DNA of 64,000 bases from Himantopus leucocephalus (Eukaryota; Chordata; Aves; Charadriiformes; Recurvirostridae). The position numbers and the translations under genes are program-made. Within the stretch, counting starts at the first letter, position 1. Each line of letters begins with the position of its first letter. Where the stretch lies: the NCBI GenBank assembly GCA_003993805.1, contig RSEF01000014.1, positions 5,271,393-5,335,392 on the forward strand. Direction: 5' to 3'. Below the pieces are notes generated by a model. That model did no database searches and had not been told where the DNA came from. It worked only from the letters and a program-made list of their open reading frames with translations. Shown one piece after another: positions 1 through 10,979 of this stretch.

Positions 1-1370
1 GAGACTGGCTGGAGGGTTTTAATTGAAGTGTTTTATTTAAACAGGGGATTCATTTTATCCTCTAGTCGGTGAAAATGATCCGTGTTTTAACAGGTTGGGT
101 CTGACTATCTGGAGGTGAGGGCCTCATCCTGCTCCTCTGCGCTTTCTGCCTGGTGACTCCCGAGGAGGCTCAAAATAGCCCCAGATCAGAACTGCGCCTG
201 CCCAACCTTGTGTGGAGAGTCGTGAGGTCACCGGTGGAACTGGGAGGAGAATTCGTCCTTCTAGCTTTAAAAATAGCCCTATTTTCTGTAACGGTGTTTT
301 CCTTGGGGCAGCCCAGGAGCTTGCAGGAGCGGGCAGCCCAGTTGAGGCGCCGCTGAGCGGGAAGGGGTGCCAGGACACCCCACTTAATGCCATTTCTAAA
401 ACACATTTGTCTCTAAAAATGAACCAAAACCAAGCAAAACTCTGCGGGTTTCTTCTTCCTCCCAAAATATTTAATTTTCCTGGCTTCTTATAGCCGGGCT
501 GAAGATGTTTCCCCTGCGGAAAATGCTCTCTGATATTGCTAAATAGGATTCTGTAATCTCCAGCAGCTAAAATGTTTAGTTAGGATCCAAGAGTGTGTTT
601 GGGTTTTTTTTTCTGTTTTTATCCCGACTCTGTCCATCCTTACCAAAGTGCGGGGTTTCCAGTGATGAGCGATTTGGGGCTTATCGCTGGGAAGTGCCGT
701 GAATGCCAGACCCGTGCTTACACGAGGAGAGAAAAATGCATGAATTTTTCCACATCAGTAGGAGCCTGAAGATTTCGCTAAAGGTGTCTCCAGCTGCAAG
801 TAGTGAGATACGGCTCTGCTAGAGAGAGCTCCGAAGAGGCGGAAACCTGCGTAGAAAATGTAAATGTGGATTTCATGCCTCGGAAAGCCATCTGTAAGGA
901 AAGATGGAGGTGCTGGCCGGCTCTCGGCCACGCAACAGGTAACGCGGGCTCCCCGATGGCGAGGCTGCTGTCTTTAATCAGGCTTCGGAGATGTTCGTTG
1001 GGAAGCCCTGGGCTGGGTGCTGGCTGGGTTGTCTCAGGGGCTGCAGCACAGCCAGGTACTGGTGGGGTCGGTGTTGTCCCCGTGAGCGCCTCTCCGTGCA
1101 CTGGTTGCACGGGGATCCTGCCGGGTCAGCTGCTTCTGTCGCGATTTTTAAACGTAAAAGCTCCATCAAAGGTTGTCACGGTCTGGGATGTGGACGGACT
1201 TGAGACAGAGTGACCGCAGCCAGGGCAGGGGCAGTCGGGACAACGCTACCTTCCCAATTACAGCCTCTGGCGGTACATGCTGAGGGAAAAGGAAAAGCAA
1301 TAAGTAAATCGAGCCTCTCTTTGTTGTCCTTAAGGTCTGTCTGTTAGCTGATGAGGCAGATGGCTGAACC
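1..1370. other. Non-coding stretch, nothing specific
   Basis: Mixed-composition DNA with no supported gene. Short open frames occur on both strands and overlap one another, which is what chance gives. A short T run lies near 605-613. No repeat family or splice-flanked exon was recognised. Confidence 0.5.
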
Positions 1371-1842
1371 TCTTATTAAATAATACCACCTAAGGCTTCT
1401 GTGGGGTTACAGGTAGTAACTTGGTTAAACCCAAGCTCTGTATTGACAGGGGGCTGAAAACAGCACCTCCTTCTGCTGGTGATTCGATTTCGGCGCGGAG
1501 GCTCTGGTAGCGAGGGCAGGTCCGTGCCTCGGTGGGCTCTGCGGAGAAAACCCACCCCGGGAAGGAGCATCGCCTCTGCCGGGCTCAGCCCTCCCAGGCT
1601 CGGACCATGCCAGGACGGGGCTGAGCATCCCCTGTGGGTATCCCCAACGGGGTGAAGGTCTGCTGCGACCCCTCGGTGTGGCAGTGCCCTGTTCGTGGGG
1701 TCCCCGGCAGCCCCCTGTGCCCCAACTTCGCCTGCGGCCGTGTGCTCCCCGTGCAGCGTCGCGGTGGCTCCCCCACCGCTCTGCCTTGCCCCCCTCCTCG
1801 CGCCCCCGGGAGCTGCCATGTGGTTTTGGTGCCCGGCACGTA
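1371..1842. other. GC- and CpG-richer segment
   Basis: This stretch is clearly richer in G+C and in CpG than what follows, mainly from about 1490 to 1820, and ends abruptly at an AT-rich block. It could be a small CpG island or simply high-GC avian DNA. No TATA box, initiator or exon is recognisable. Overlapping open frames on both strands are explained by the scarcity of stop codons in GC-rich sequence. Confidence 0.35.
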
Positions 1843-2470
1843 GCTAATATCTATTTGTAAGACAATACTTCAGCATTACTTAGTGAAAACACAGGCAGCA
1901 TTGTACAGCCGGTAGCAACATTGATTGAAGTGATATTTAACCCAAGGAAAATACATGATACATAGTCTAGGATTCCTTGCTTATCCATCATATAATGCAG
2001 TTCATGGGGATTAAATATCCCTCCTGTAAAGTTGTTTGAGATCAGTGCTGTTATTTGTTTTGCAAATGATCCTGACAGGGATGCTGAGTGCTATTGATTA
2101 CCAATGGTTCTTTAAAAATTACTATTATACTGCAAATTATAAACCTTGGGGGTATCCAGTTATATGATAATGGAAAGGCATTGGTGTGTAATGACACATG
2201 CATCATAATAAATTTGCTCTTCCTATATAATGGAGATTGAAAGGGACATGATTTATGACTGATAGCGTTAGCTGCCTGCCGTTGTATGTCCGAGGTAACG
2301 TGATGGAATTGCCTGGTTGTTCATCGTGGCAAGAAGTACTAATGATTAGAAAAGCAATTTAGAAAAAAATGAAGGAAAAAAGCGCCCTTATTCTGAGCAA
2401 AATCTCCTCTATCTTCCCCTTAAAATATGTAAACCACTCTTCTAATTCATAAATAGCTAAAATCTCTCCA
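1843..2470. promoter_or_regulatory. AT-rich island, candidate conserved enhancer
   Basis: About 630 bases are distinctly AT-rich between GC-rich neighbours, with almost no simple repeat and no recognisable transposon. Visible motif-like words include ATTGATTA at 2093-2100 followed directly by CCAAT at 2101, a TTTTGCAAAT octamer-like word near 2060, and TGACAG (a MEIS/TGIF-type core) at 2073-2078. This complex, non-repetitive AT-rich composition is typical of vertebrate conserved non-coding elements. Conservation was not tested, so enhancer function is an inference. No coding frame is open across it. Confidence 0.35.
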
Positions 2471-3652
2471 TCGCTCTCCCATGCTCCGCTCCAGGAGCAT
2501 CCACGAAGCACTGCACAAGATGACAAGCAACGCTGCCAGTCCTAGAGGAAGTCCTGGGTTTGCTGGGAAAGCCTTCGCAGAGCTCCTGGCCGTGGCTGTG
2601 ATGAAAGTGCAAATGAGCGCCCTGAATCAGCTGGGAATTTCAATGTGTCGGTGCCCTTGAAGCCAATGGAGGACACTCGTGTTGAGTTGTGCGCTCTCAT
2701 TCCTGGTGATGAACACGCGGTAATGCAGCCGCTGGTCTTCCAGGCCCTCCTGGTGTTTCCCAGCTCCATAGCTGAGGACTGAACACTTGATGTGTTTTAG
2801 AGGAGCCACAGGGCTGCTCCGGGCTGGTGGGGTCGCAGGATCCTTCCCCACCTCGGGGACAGTGCTGGGTGCTGTGACCTTGCCCTGACCACACGCTCTG
2901 GGCAGCTGAGAGGTGCTTTTGATTGCCGTTCCATCATGGGGTGGCACGGGGGGGCTGGTGAAACCTGGCGTCGAGTCCTCCCTGGGGTGGGTGATGCGTT
3001 CAGGAAGGTGCGTGGTGGGAAGGTTAAATCGGATGCTTTTTACCGTGGCCGTTCTGTGCTCTTGGCATCCTGCTGCAAAGGCCAAATGACAGCGATGCAA
3101 ATAAGCCTTTTCCTCATCACGCTGCTGATCTACAGTGGAGCCCACAGACAGCGAATGCCTGGGTCTCTGCTGCTATATTATCATGCTCAGCAGTAGCTGA
3201 GCACGGAGAAATACATGTCCAGGAGCCAGTGCCAGCAGAAGCGTGTGTAAATCAAAAGGAAAGGGAAAAACAGTTTCCCTTCTTCCTCTGGCACTTTCTC
3301 AGCGTCTTTTGTCATGAAGTCATGTATTGCACCGAGAGTCGCTGGGCTGCCAGCGTGGAGAAATACCCGTGTTCTCCCTGAAGTGCCCATGGGCAGGACC
3401 TCCTCCACAGATACTGATTTATTTTCACCCTCTGTTCGTTTGTTTTGCTGTGCTGCAGTAGGGACACTTGAACAGTAATTTCATTAGAGACTCGGCACGT
3501 GGTAACACGGCCCTTCGGATGAGGGAAGAAGGAGGTGTGTGCTTGTTTAGGTATTATTCTGCGAGCTGTACGACATCTCCTCAAGATCCAGCACCAGCCT
3601 GCCACAAATCCCACTAGCTCACTTGGAAATGGGATGGAGGAAGGTTGAAATA
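2471..3652. other. Non-coding stretch, nothing specific
   Basis: Mixed-composition DNA. The longest open frame (minus strand, 2627-3145) has no recognisable domain, shares its span with open frames on the other strand, and shows no splice or codon-bias support. Confidence 0.45.
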
Positions 3653-3708
3653 GCAGAAGAATTGTTCCCCCTGCCTGAAGCACAAACGGTGCCCTGGGAG
3701 GAGGCTGC
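3653..3708 (+). repeat. 56-bp direct repeat, copy 1
   Basis: These 56 bases, beginning GCAGAAGAATTG, recur without a visible mismatch at 3801-3856, 148 bases downstream. Copy 1 ends exactly at a single ambiguous base (N) at 3709. A perfect duplicate abutting an N suggests either a recent local duplication or an assembly joining artefact where two overlapping contig ends were not merged. The 91 bases between the copies (3710-3800) are unique. Confidence 0.85.
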
Positions 3709-3800
3709 NAAAGGGGGCTCGGAGCCCACACGCACCAGTGGTTGGTGAAGGCTGAGCGCGTCAATGACCGCAAGCAGGACTCTGATCTTACCCACCTTAT

Positions 3801-3856
3801 GCAGAAGAATTGTTCCCCCTGCCTGAAGCACAAACGGTGCCCTGGGAGGAGGCTGC
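3801..3856 (+). repeat. 56-bp direct repeat, copy 2
   Basis: Second copy of the 56-base unit at 3653-3708, in the same orientation. It continues into sequence different from that after copy 1. The word AAGGTTGAA also lies just upstream of copy 1 (about 3641-3649) and about 40 bases downstream of copy 2 (near 3900), so the local duplication history may be more complex than one event. Confidence 0.85.
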
Positions 3857-6800
3857 CAGGCTGTGTCCTGCCAGCCTGGCTCCTCACGGGAGGCTGGGGA
3901 AGGTTGAACACCTTCCTCCCAGAGCAACGGGGAGAAAGAGGTCCTCGAGCCAACACCGTGGAAGCAATTTGCAATAGAAACACCAGCACAGAGTAAATAA
4001 CCCCTCCTCCCTTCCCCCTCGTGAGAACGTTAGCAGTGGAAATGCTGCCCTTTGACTTGCAATAAAGTAATTATTTATCGTGCTGTTTTCTCAGCCCGAG
4101 TCCTCCGCAGGTCACCGTGTGCTCTACCCCATCTCGCGACCTGTTCGTAACCGCGCTGTGATTCGGGAGTAATTGACAGCTGCGGAGATGCTGTGTGTCA
4201 TTAGGGAAGGGCCGTGCACAGGGGGTGTGCAATAAAAATTAAATCCCAGGGTTTTGTCAGTGCTTCAGGTATGTGATTCTCTGCTCTGAGCAACGGAGAG
4301 CTTTTCAGAGGAATGGCAATTTCGGTTGTGGAGGAAGGTGAATCCAGGAGGGGAGATCGCAAGGTGGGACTCGGAACTGCTGGCACAAGGCACCTCTGGG
4401 AGTCCACAGTCCAGTTTCCCCCTTGAAGCAGGACTTTTGCCAGTGGAGTATCAGGCTGGTGTTGACTTTGTCTGGGCAAGTCTTAAAACTCCTCCCAGGT
4501 TGGATGTAGATGATGGGTTGGCTGTTTGGGTCCCTGCCTCCCTTGGGGAGCAGAAGTATTTGGGGATACAGGTCGTGAGTTTCATCCCGTGACTATGTGG
4601 ACCCAACGCAAGATGATCCTCTGGGTGCTTCAGAAAGACAGGGGAGGACCCAGGCTGGAGAAGTTTTAGGAGATGGAGGAAAAGGCTGTCCCTGGCCATT
4701 TATTCATCTTCTTTATCATGCCCTGCTGAGGCTGGGTCATTGTACAGAACCGGACAGGAGATGCCCTTATCAGGAGCATGCTTGACCTGTGCACATGCTG
4801 AGGAACAAGTTTTTTCCCACCGTTACCTTTGTAGGTGACCTAACCTGATGTCTCTGATCCAAACCCTCCCAGGAGAGAGAGCTCTCCTCCAAGAACTCTT
4901 TGAATAGCAAACACTTCAGAACGACCCAGGGGAGGCTGGAGTGGGAGGAAAAGAGCCCTTGTCTGTCTCAGCTGTGCCAGGTTGGGTGGATCTAAAAGTA
5001 GCAGGTATGAATGCTATTGGAACTGTCATTAGCTTAATGCTTTGTGTCACAGCTGTAGTGGGATATTGTCACATGTATGGATTCTGGGAGGTCTTTTGAT
5101 CCTGCATTGCATCGCCTTTTATGATAAAAATCGGTGTCAAATGGTTGTGATTGGAGCTGTGTCCTTCAGCCCAGTAACTGGCTGCATAAGTCGGTCACCA
5201 AGTCAGTTTGCACAGCAGCGAAGCAATGCGTAATTCAGGAGGGATCTCTGAGTGACACAGGGGACATAGGGGCTGCACTGCTGTCACTGAGTTGTGCAAA
5301 GCAAGTTGGTTGGGGTGAAGGTGGGGGGTCCTCTCTGAACGCCCTAGGCAGAACCTGACTGTCCTTAGAGGGACCGGCATCGCTGGGGCTGCGTTGCTCG
5401 AAAGCGAGCCACGGACCAGGGCAGGGTTTACTTGTCGGAAGGATTTATCTGGAAAACGTGGATACAGGAGCATTTGTGGGGTACCCGCCATGACTACTCC
5501 CCACCCTGGACCATTTCCAGTCCTTACACAAGCGCTTGCTTGTGTGTCAAACAACACCTTCCTGCCCCAGTAACATCCCCCTTGCTGGGGGAGAGAGAGG
5601 TGGGCGAAGGGGGATGGTGCCTCAAGGGCAACGTGGCTGTGGTTTGGAGAGGCTTGTAAGAGGTTTGATCCTAGCTTAGGAGAACTTTCTCCCTCCCCTG
5701 TGTGCTAGCGTTGACTTTCAATTTGTTATTTTCCCTGCTGGCGTAACGAAAGTCCAAGTGCTACACAACTGCAGAGGTCCTGACACTGGAAAGCAGCAGC
5801 CAGCATGCACCGTTTCTCTGGAAAAAGGGATCCATCCAAATGGTTCCTTTATGTCACGCTCTAATTTTGCCACTGCTGGTTTATTTTTGGTTTTGGCTTC
5901 TGGTTTTTTTTATTTTTTTTTTTTCCCCACTGTATTCTTAAAACTTCCCTTTCAGGGCTTAACAGCTTAACCATTTCAAAATCATGCCAAGCGGAAACGC
6001 AGCATACGATTTTCTCGCTAAACATTGTGCTGATCGCTCAAATGTATTCTGGATTTGTAGAAAAGCTGCAAAAAACTGGGCTGAAAGAGGGTGAGAATTA
6101 GCACTCAGATGAGGAGCCAGGTCTTTGCGTGCTTAGGAAGGATCTGGGTAAGCAAACAAAGTGCTTCTTGCCACCCTCGTGCTCTGCAGCATCCTGTGTT
6201 GGCGTGGCCCCCAGCAGTACTGGTGGGCAGGAGGGTGGGCAGACGGGTGCTGAAGCGCGTATCTCAGTCCTGAGGTTGGTACAGTCTCTAAACACGGGTC
6301 TTGGTCCTGGTTGTTGGTCCCCGATACCCGAATTGGGCTCTAGGCTCTGCTGCTGGATTCCTCTCTGGGTTTCAGCAGCTCCCTCCATCTCTCGGGCCTC
6401 CCTCCCTTTGCCACAGGAAAGGAATTACAGTACCAAAAATAGCCTGTCTTCCAAGGAGGGGCTCTTTGTGACTCTTCTCTGTAAAACACCGCTTTCTCCC
6501 TGTTCCTCCAAGTGAAATACAGAGGAGATGTGACTCACCGTCGATGCCGATGTGCCGGAGCCAGCAGGAACACCTTACCGCTGGCGCGCGAAGGATGCCT
6601 GGGGCTCGCGCACGTGCCCCTCCGACACCCTGAATTTCTGCCGGGGTTGGTGGCTCCCCGCTCTGCTTGTCCTGCTGAGGTGCTGGAGGATTCGGGGCAG
6701 AAATGGCCCTGCTCCTGGTCTCCCCAGTGCTAATGGAGCGCGCCCGATGGGAGTAGGTGGTGCTTTTGGGAGGCGAGATGAGTGGTTTATGGTCACAGAG

Positions 6801-7290
6801 ACAGTCCTGTCCCATGAGAACTTATTTGTGAAGTGTCTGTTGTGACTTTTGTTTGGCTGTGAGACCGTGAAGAGCTGGATTTTTCACAGGGAGGAAGAGG
6901 GCAGGGAACACTCTTGGAAATGCAGGCTTTCCCTTGGTGCTAAAGTTGGTTATCACCATCTACTGACTGCTGTGACGCAGGTCACTGTGCACATCTGGGC
7001 GCTCGGGGTGATGGTATGGATGTGGACACAAGAAGACAACTTGGTGTTGCAGAGCTGAGGGGTTGGTGCGAATCCTTCTTTCCAAAGACAAGGATAACGG
7101 AGAGTTGTTTTTCTGCCATCCCCAGCTTTTTATGGTCCTTTGCATTAGAAGACCTTTGAGGTTCCTCACCAGTTGCAGCAAACGCCCGTGGCCCTGAGCT
7201 GCAGGGCCTGGCTCTGCATCATGGCAGCCCCTGTTAAAGATGCCCTGAGCTGGAGTTTGCTCTTTCATTATAGCTCTCAGGCTTGCAGGG
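3857..7290. other. Non-coding stretch, nothing specific
   Basis: Ordinary mixed-composition DNA. A T-rich run lies at about 5905-5925. Open frames here are short, overlap on both strands and contain no recognisable domain. No transposon was identified. Confidence 0.45.
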
Positions 7291-7385
7291 TGAAGCGAGG
7301 GACAGCCGATAATTATTAGTAGCTTTAAAATTAATAATGCTCTTTATAATGTTTAATCTTTCATTAATAATAAATACGCGCTGTG
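7291..7385. promoter_or_regulatory. Short AT-rich homeodomain-motif cluster
   Basis: About 95 bases are dense in ATTA and TAAT cores, including TAATTA at 7310-7315, and end sharply at GC-rich DNA. The density of homeodomain-type cores in non-repetitive sequence suggests a small regulatory element, but no conservation data are available. It could be chance AT-richness. Confidence 0.25.
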
Positions 7386-8380
7386 TTGTATCCAGACCAA
7401 GAAGCGCTCGCGTTCCCGCAGCGCTGCGGCTCGGGCAGCTGGGAGCTCCACGCCGATGTGAGCAAGGGCTTCCCCGAATCAGGTCCGTTCGGCAGAGGGT
7501 GTGGGGAAGGGCTCGCTTTGATTTCCACCGGTGTCACCTGGGTAAATCCTGGTGCAGGGGACAGGCCGGGTCCCGTGCCCCGCCACTGCCGTGTGCCTTT
7601 GGAGCAGCTCCGAGCCCATCACCGAGACCAAGAGCCGAATGTGGCCCTGTGATTTAGTTATAATATTCCTCCGGGGGAAGGGGAGGGCACGTGAAGGTCT
7701 CTGGGCTGCAGGCAGAGGTGGGGAGCGCGGCGTAGGTAGAAACCACAGGGCGATGGTGCACATTGTGGACGCGCAGTGAGGAGGGCGGGTGGGCGCATTC
7801 GCTGCTTGAAAAACCTCTGTTTGGGGTGCAGGAGAGGGGAGGAGAGGGGTTCCTCAGTTTGTCTCCTCACCCCTCCCGAGTAAATCCCTGCTGGCCGATG
7901 TGGTTGGCACGTGCGAAACAGCTTGGCTTGATGCGTCAGCGGACGGTCTGCAGCCGGTGTGGTACTCTGCTCAGAGCTGGGGGGCATTAAGGAAGCTGGG
8001 GGGCAAAATGTCGTGCCGTGATCTTCAAGGGACGGTAATGAAGAGCACTTTCTGGCATTGTTTGTATTGTCGGAAATTCCCCCTTCCCTTTCCGGTTAAT
8101 AACCATCGGGGGAAGAGACTTTCCAAAGACTTTCCAAAACTGCAGAAACTGGTTGCAGTCATGTTGTTGGAGAGTGTCCGGCTCCACTTGAGTTGTTTTT
8201 CTACTGTTTGGGTAAATAAGTTAAGACAATAAAAAGGGCTGCTGAGATAGTTGGCAGTGAAATGAATCCCCCGGGAGATCGGGGCAGTGTTGTTTATTGG
8301 TGGGGAGCTGCCTGTGCATGAGGGGTCAGTCTTGCAGTTATGTAGAGAGAAGGGAAACAAACGGTCTCTGTTTTAGCACC
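7386..8380. other. GC-rich non-coding stretch
   Basis: GC-rich DNA with overlapping open frames on both strands (for example 7337-7657 plus and 7479-7763 minus), none with a recognisable domain. Purine-rich G runs occur at about 7671-7690 and 7830-7853. No exon structure is visible. Confidence 0.4.
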
Positions 8381-8460
8381 AGATTCATTGCGCCGAGATA
8401 TGCCAAGGATCATTAGTGCCACAGCCATCATTATCTTTTGCTTGGATTAGTTTTTTCCGT

Positions 8461-8487
8461 TTTTCTTTTTTTTTTTTTTTTTTTTTN
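8461..8487 (+). repeat. Poly-T run ending in an N
   Basis: A T-rich run of about 26 bases, interrupted by one C, ends in a single N at 8487. The N marks a homopolymer that the assembly could not resolve, so the true run length is uncertain. Confidence 0.9.
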
Positions 8488-8840
8488 AATGGCTGGTTCT
8501 CATTAGATCAGATACGGTCAAAATAATAGCAGCATAACAAAGATTGAGGTCTGCAAGATTAAATTTGAAAGGGAGGAGAAATGATAGCTTTGGCCCTGCT
8601 GGCTGTTACGCCAGCCGTACGGATAAATGACTCCCTATGCAGATAAGCAGGGCAAAAATAAAAGGGATGCTCGGGAAGAGATGGCAAGAAAAATAGGAAC
8701 TAATCAGTGGATTCAACCACTGTAATAATGCAGTAAACATGGAAAATTGCATTATATTAGCTCCTCCGCTTCTTGTTGTATATATTAGCCACAAAGTCAT
8801 CGATAGGCAATTTGCTGTAAAGATGCAGCGCTGCAGCTAT
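8488..8840. promoter_or_regulatory. AT-rich island, candidate conserved element
   Basis: Non-repetitive AT-rich sequence containing several ATTA cores and GATAAG-type words, flanked by a poly-T run on the left and a short GC-rich patch on the right. There is no long coding frame and no recognised transposon. The texture fits a conserved non-coding element, but this rests on composition alone. Confidence 0.3.
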
Positions 8841-9105
8841 CGGAGCTTCCCCCCTCCCGGGGGAAGGCATTTGTGATGCTAAAGGGGAAAGTTGTCTTTC
8901 GAACTGCGTAAGGAAAAAAAAAAAAAAGTGGCTCAAGTCGAGCTGGAGAAATGCTTGCGGTTTTCCAAGTTAAAAATCTGCTCTGGGGAAAAGGACGGCC
9001 GGTCTGTTTGTCCCCAGTGCCCCGGCAGCGGTACGTGCTGAGGCAGGGTTTCGTTGCAGTCCGGGGATGTTCCCCTGGTGTGGAAGGAAATTGGTCTGCT
9101 GCAGA

Positions 9106-9144
9106 TTTTTTTTTTTTTTTTAAAATATATATATATATATATAT
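9106..9144 (+). repeat. Poly-T tract followed by (AT)n microsatellite
   Basis: A T run at 9106-9121 is followed, after TAAAA, by about ten AT dinucleotides at 9125-9144. This is a simple microsatellite likely to be length-polymorphic. Confidence 0.95.
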
Positions 9145-9149
9145 TGTTT

Positions 9150-9585
9150 TTTTACTAGTGAACTCAATTTCCGTTTCGTTCGATTTCTCACAAAGAATGA
9201 CAAGTAGCCACTGCAGCCTTTTCCCTCGAGTTCAAGTAACACCAGCATGTAATGTTATTTGCAAATTAGCTTCATCCCTCTGGCTCCCAGTTAAAGCAGG
9301 AACGGCTCGGTCTGGGTTCCCTCCCAAAATATCCATTTAAGCCATGTAATGATTCTGACTCTCTCATGCATAGTAGATGAAAGAAGATCTGTGATTTATT
9401 TTTTAAAGCTTTGAACCCCAAACATGGTCAGTCATAGGGGGAAGAAAAAAGATTAAAAAAAAAGAGAAAGTCATGATAATGCAAAGCTGGAAGAAAAGCA
9501 GCCCTACGCTTCACAGTAAAATCCATTTTCTTTGCACTTTTGTATTAACAGCTCCAACTATGATCAGTGCATAAATCTACCTGCA
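9150..9585. promoter_or_regulatory. AT-rich island with a palindromic POU-type site
   Basis: Complex AT-rich sequence holding a perfect palindrome ATTTGCAAAT at 9257-9266, which resembles two overlapping octamer half-sites for POU factors, plus scattered ATTA cores and purine-rich A runs near 9440-9470. No transposon is recognised. Regulatory function is inferred from motif and composition only. Confidence 0.3.
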
Positions 9586-9591
9586 GCACAG

Positions 9592-9664
9592 GATGTCGGA
9601 AAATTACCGAGAGACAGCAACGTCCTCCCCGCCGCTGGGTGAGAAAGGAGCGACGCACCTGCAG
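9592..9664 (+). other. Candidate small 5' coding exon, unsupported
   Basis: This 73-base segment begins just after a CAG, has an ATG at 9593 with A at -3, stays open for 24 codons, and ends at CAG followed by GTATGG, a plausible splice donor. The predicted peptide (MSENYRETATSSPPLGEKGA, then four residues) is not recognised. The pyrimidine tract before the CAG is weak. If the donor is not used the frame runs on to 9877 as low-information sequence. It may equally be chance. Confidence 0.15.
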
Positions 9665-10979
9665 GTATGGGCTGGTATATTGTTTTATTCTCTGTTCCCC
9701 GTTTGCGTGGCCCTAAACCTGCTTGTTGCGTTGACTGGAAGGGGGGAAAAAATAAGGTGTTTGCAAGAGGGAAACTTCAGAAGTGATTCTCTAAACTTGT
9801 CTCAAGCCACAGATAAGTTGTCTGCCTGGGAGCCGCTCTGCACCCGCGCAGCTCCGAGCGCTATCTGCTCTGCCTGACGGGGCAGAGGTGGTTAACGGTG
9901 GTGTTTTCGTCCTGCATTTGCTGTTGGTCTTAATTTTCCCCTGTGGAAGTGTGTTGTCCAGCTCCTCTCGATGATAACGGGGTGCCCCAGCCAGGGGGAG
10001 GGAGGCAGCTCTGCTCTCCTGCCCGCAGCAGCGTTGGGAAGCGGAGCACGTGCTCTGCAATTACCGCCTCCCCGGGTCAAGTCCAACATCGCGCGTGAAA
10101 TCGTCGCTTCCCCGGCGCCGTAGCGGCTTCTTAGGGATTGCACGAAGGGCTGGGCAGGGTGAAGCTGCCTGGGCTGCTGCTGCTGAGCCGCCTGTCCAGC
10201 GTCGGAGCAGAGCTACGCGCTGCTCCCGGGCTTTCCTAATCCGGCCTCAATCCATGCACTTCAAATAGGAGCCTTGGTTTAGGGCTGTGCCGAGCACTCG
10301 AGTCTCCCAGCGCGCTGATCTCATGCTTGTAAGGGCCGGCAACGAGCCAAAAAGTGTTTTACTTTTCTCTGAAGAGGATGGGATTGCTCCCCCGGCGCAG
10401 GGGAGGGCGGAGGAGAGCGGTGGTTCCCAGGACAGGGGAAGGGGAGGACTGGTGTCTTTCTGAACGTGGATTCTCTGACAGTTGTCTGATGCTTTGGGCT
10501 TAACCCTGACAAGCCACTGTCCCTGAAACACTGGCCCAGCATGGCAACTGGATTATAGCCATCCCACCCATCTCCCTAGGGAGAAAAAAGGGGTTTCCAG
10601 CCACAGAGGCCAGTTTAAAACAAGCCAGCCTTCTCCTGCGTGTAAGGTGGTGCGCTTTCTGAAGTGCGTGGTCCTGGAGCAAGCAAGGACCTAAGAACTA
10701 CTTAATTTGTGGCAACTGGTCAGGACTGCCGTGTTGCCGGTTGGGGTTTCTCATTTATCTGGGGTGGTTGGTTGCTTGTTTTGTCTCCTGAGCCAAGTGG
10801 TTTGAGGCAATAACATGAATTAGCCTGTTTGGGGTCTCGGTGTGCATAAATGCATGTCCAACGGGACTCGCTGCTTTCAGTAAAGCCCTTTCTTTTCATG
10901 GCGTCCGTCACTCCGGTTTGCATTTCCCCATCGCCACGCTTGCTCCCTGCAGTGGCCACTTGGGGCTTGCAGTGGCCAG
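9665..10979. other. Non-coding stretch, moderately CpG-rich
   Basis: Mixed DNA with a CpG-richer part at about 10030-10260. No recognisable gene or repeat. The stretch ends where the CR1 element begins at 10980. Confidence 0.4.

Noticed and set aside
3312..3989. 225-codon minus-strand frame
   Set aside because: It spans the 56-bp duplication and the N, so part of the protein is repeated by an assembly or duplication effect; no domain is recognised.
10908..10979. Extension of the CR1 reading frame beyond the element
   Set aside because: The frame simply runs into flanking DNA; the last residues are not CR1 and do not make a host gene.
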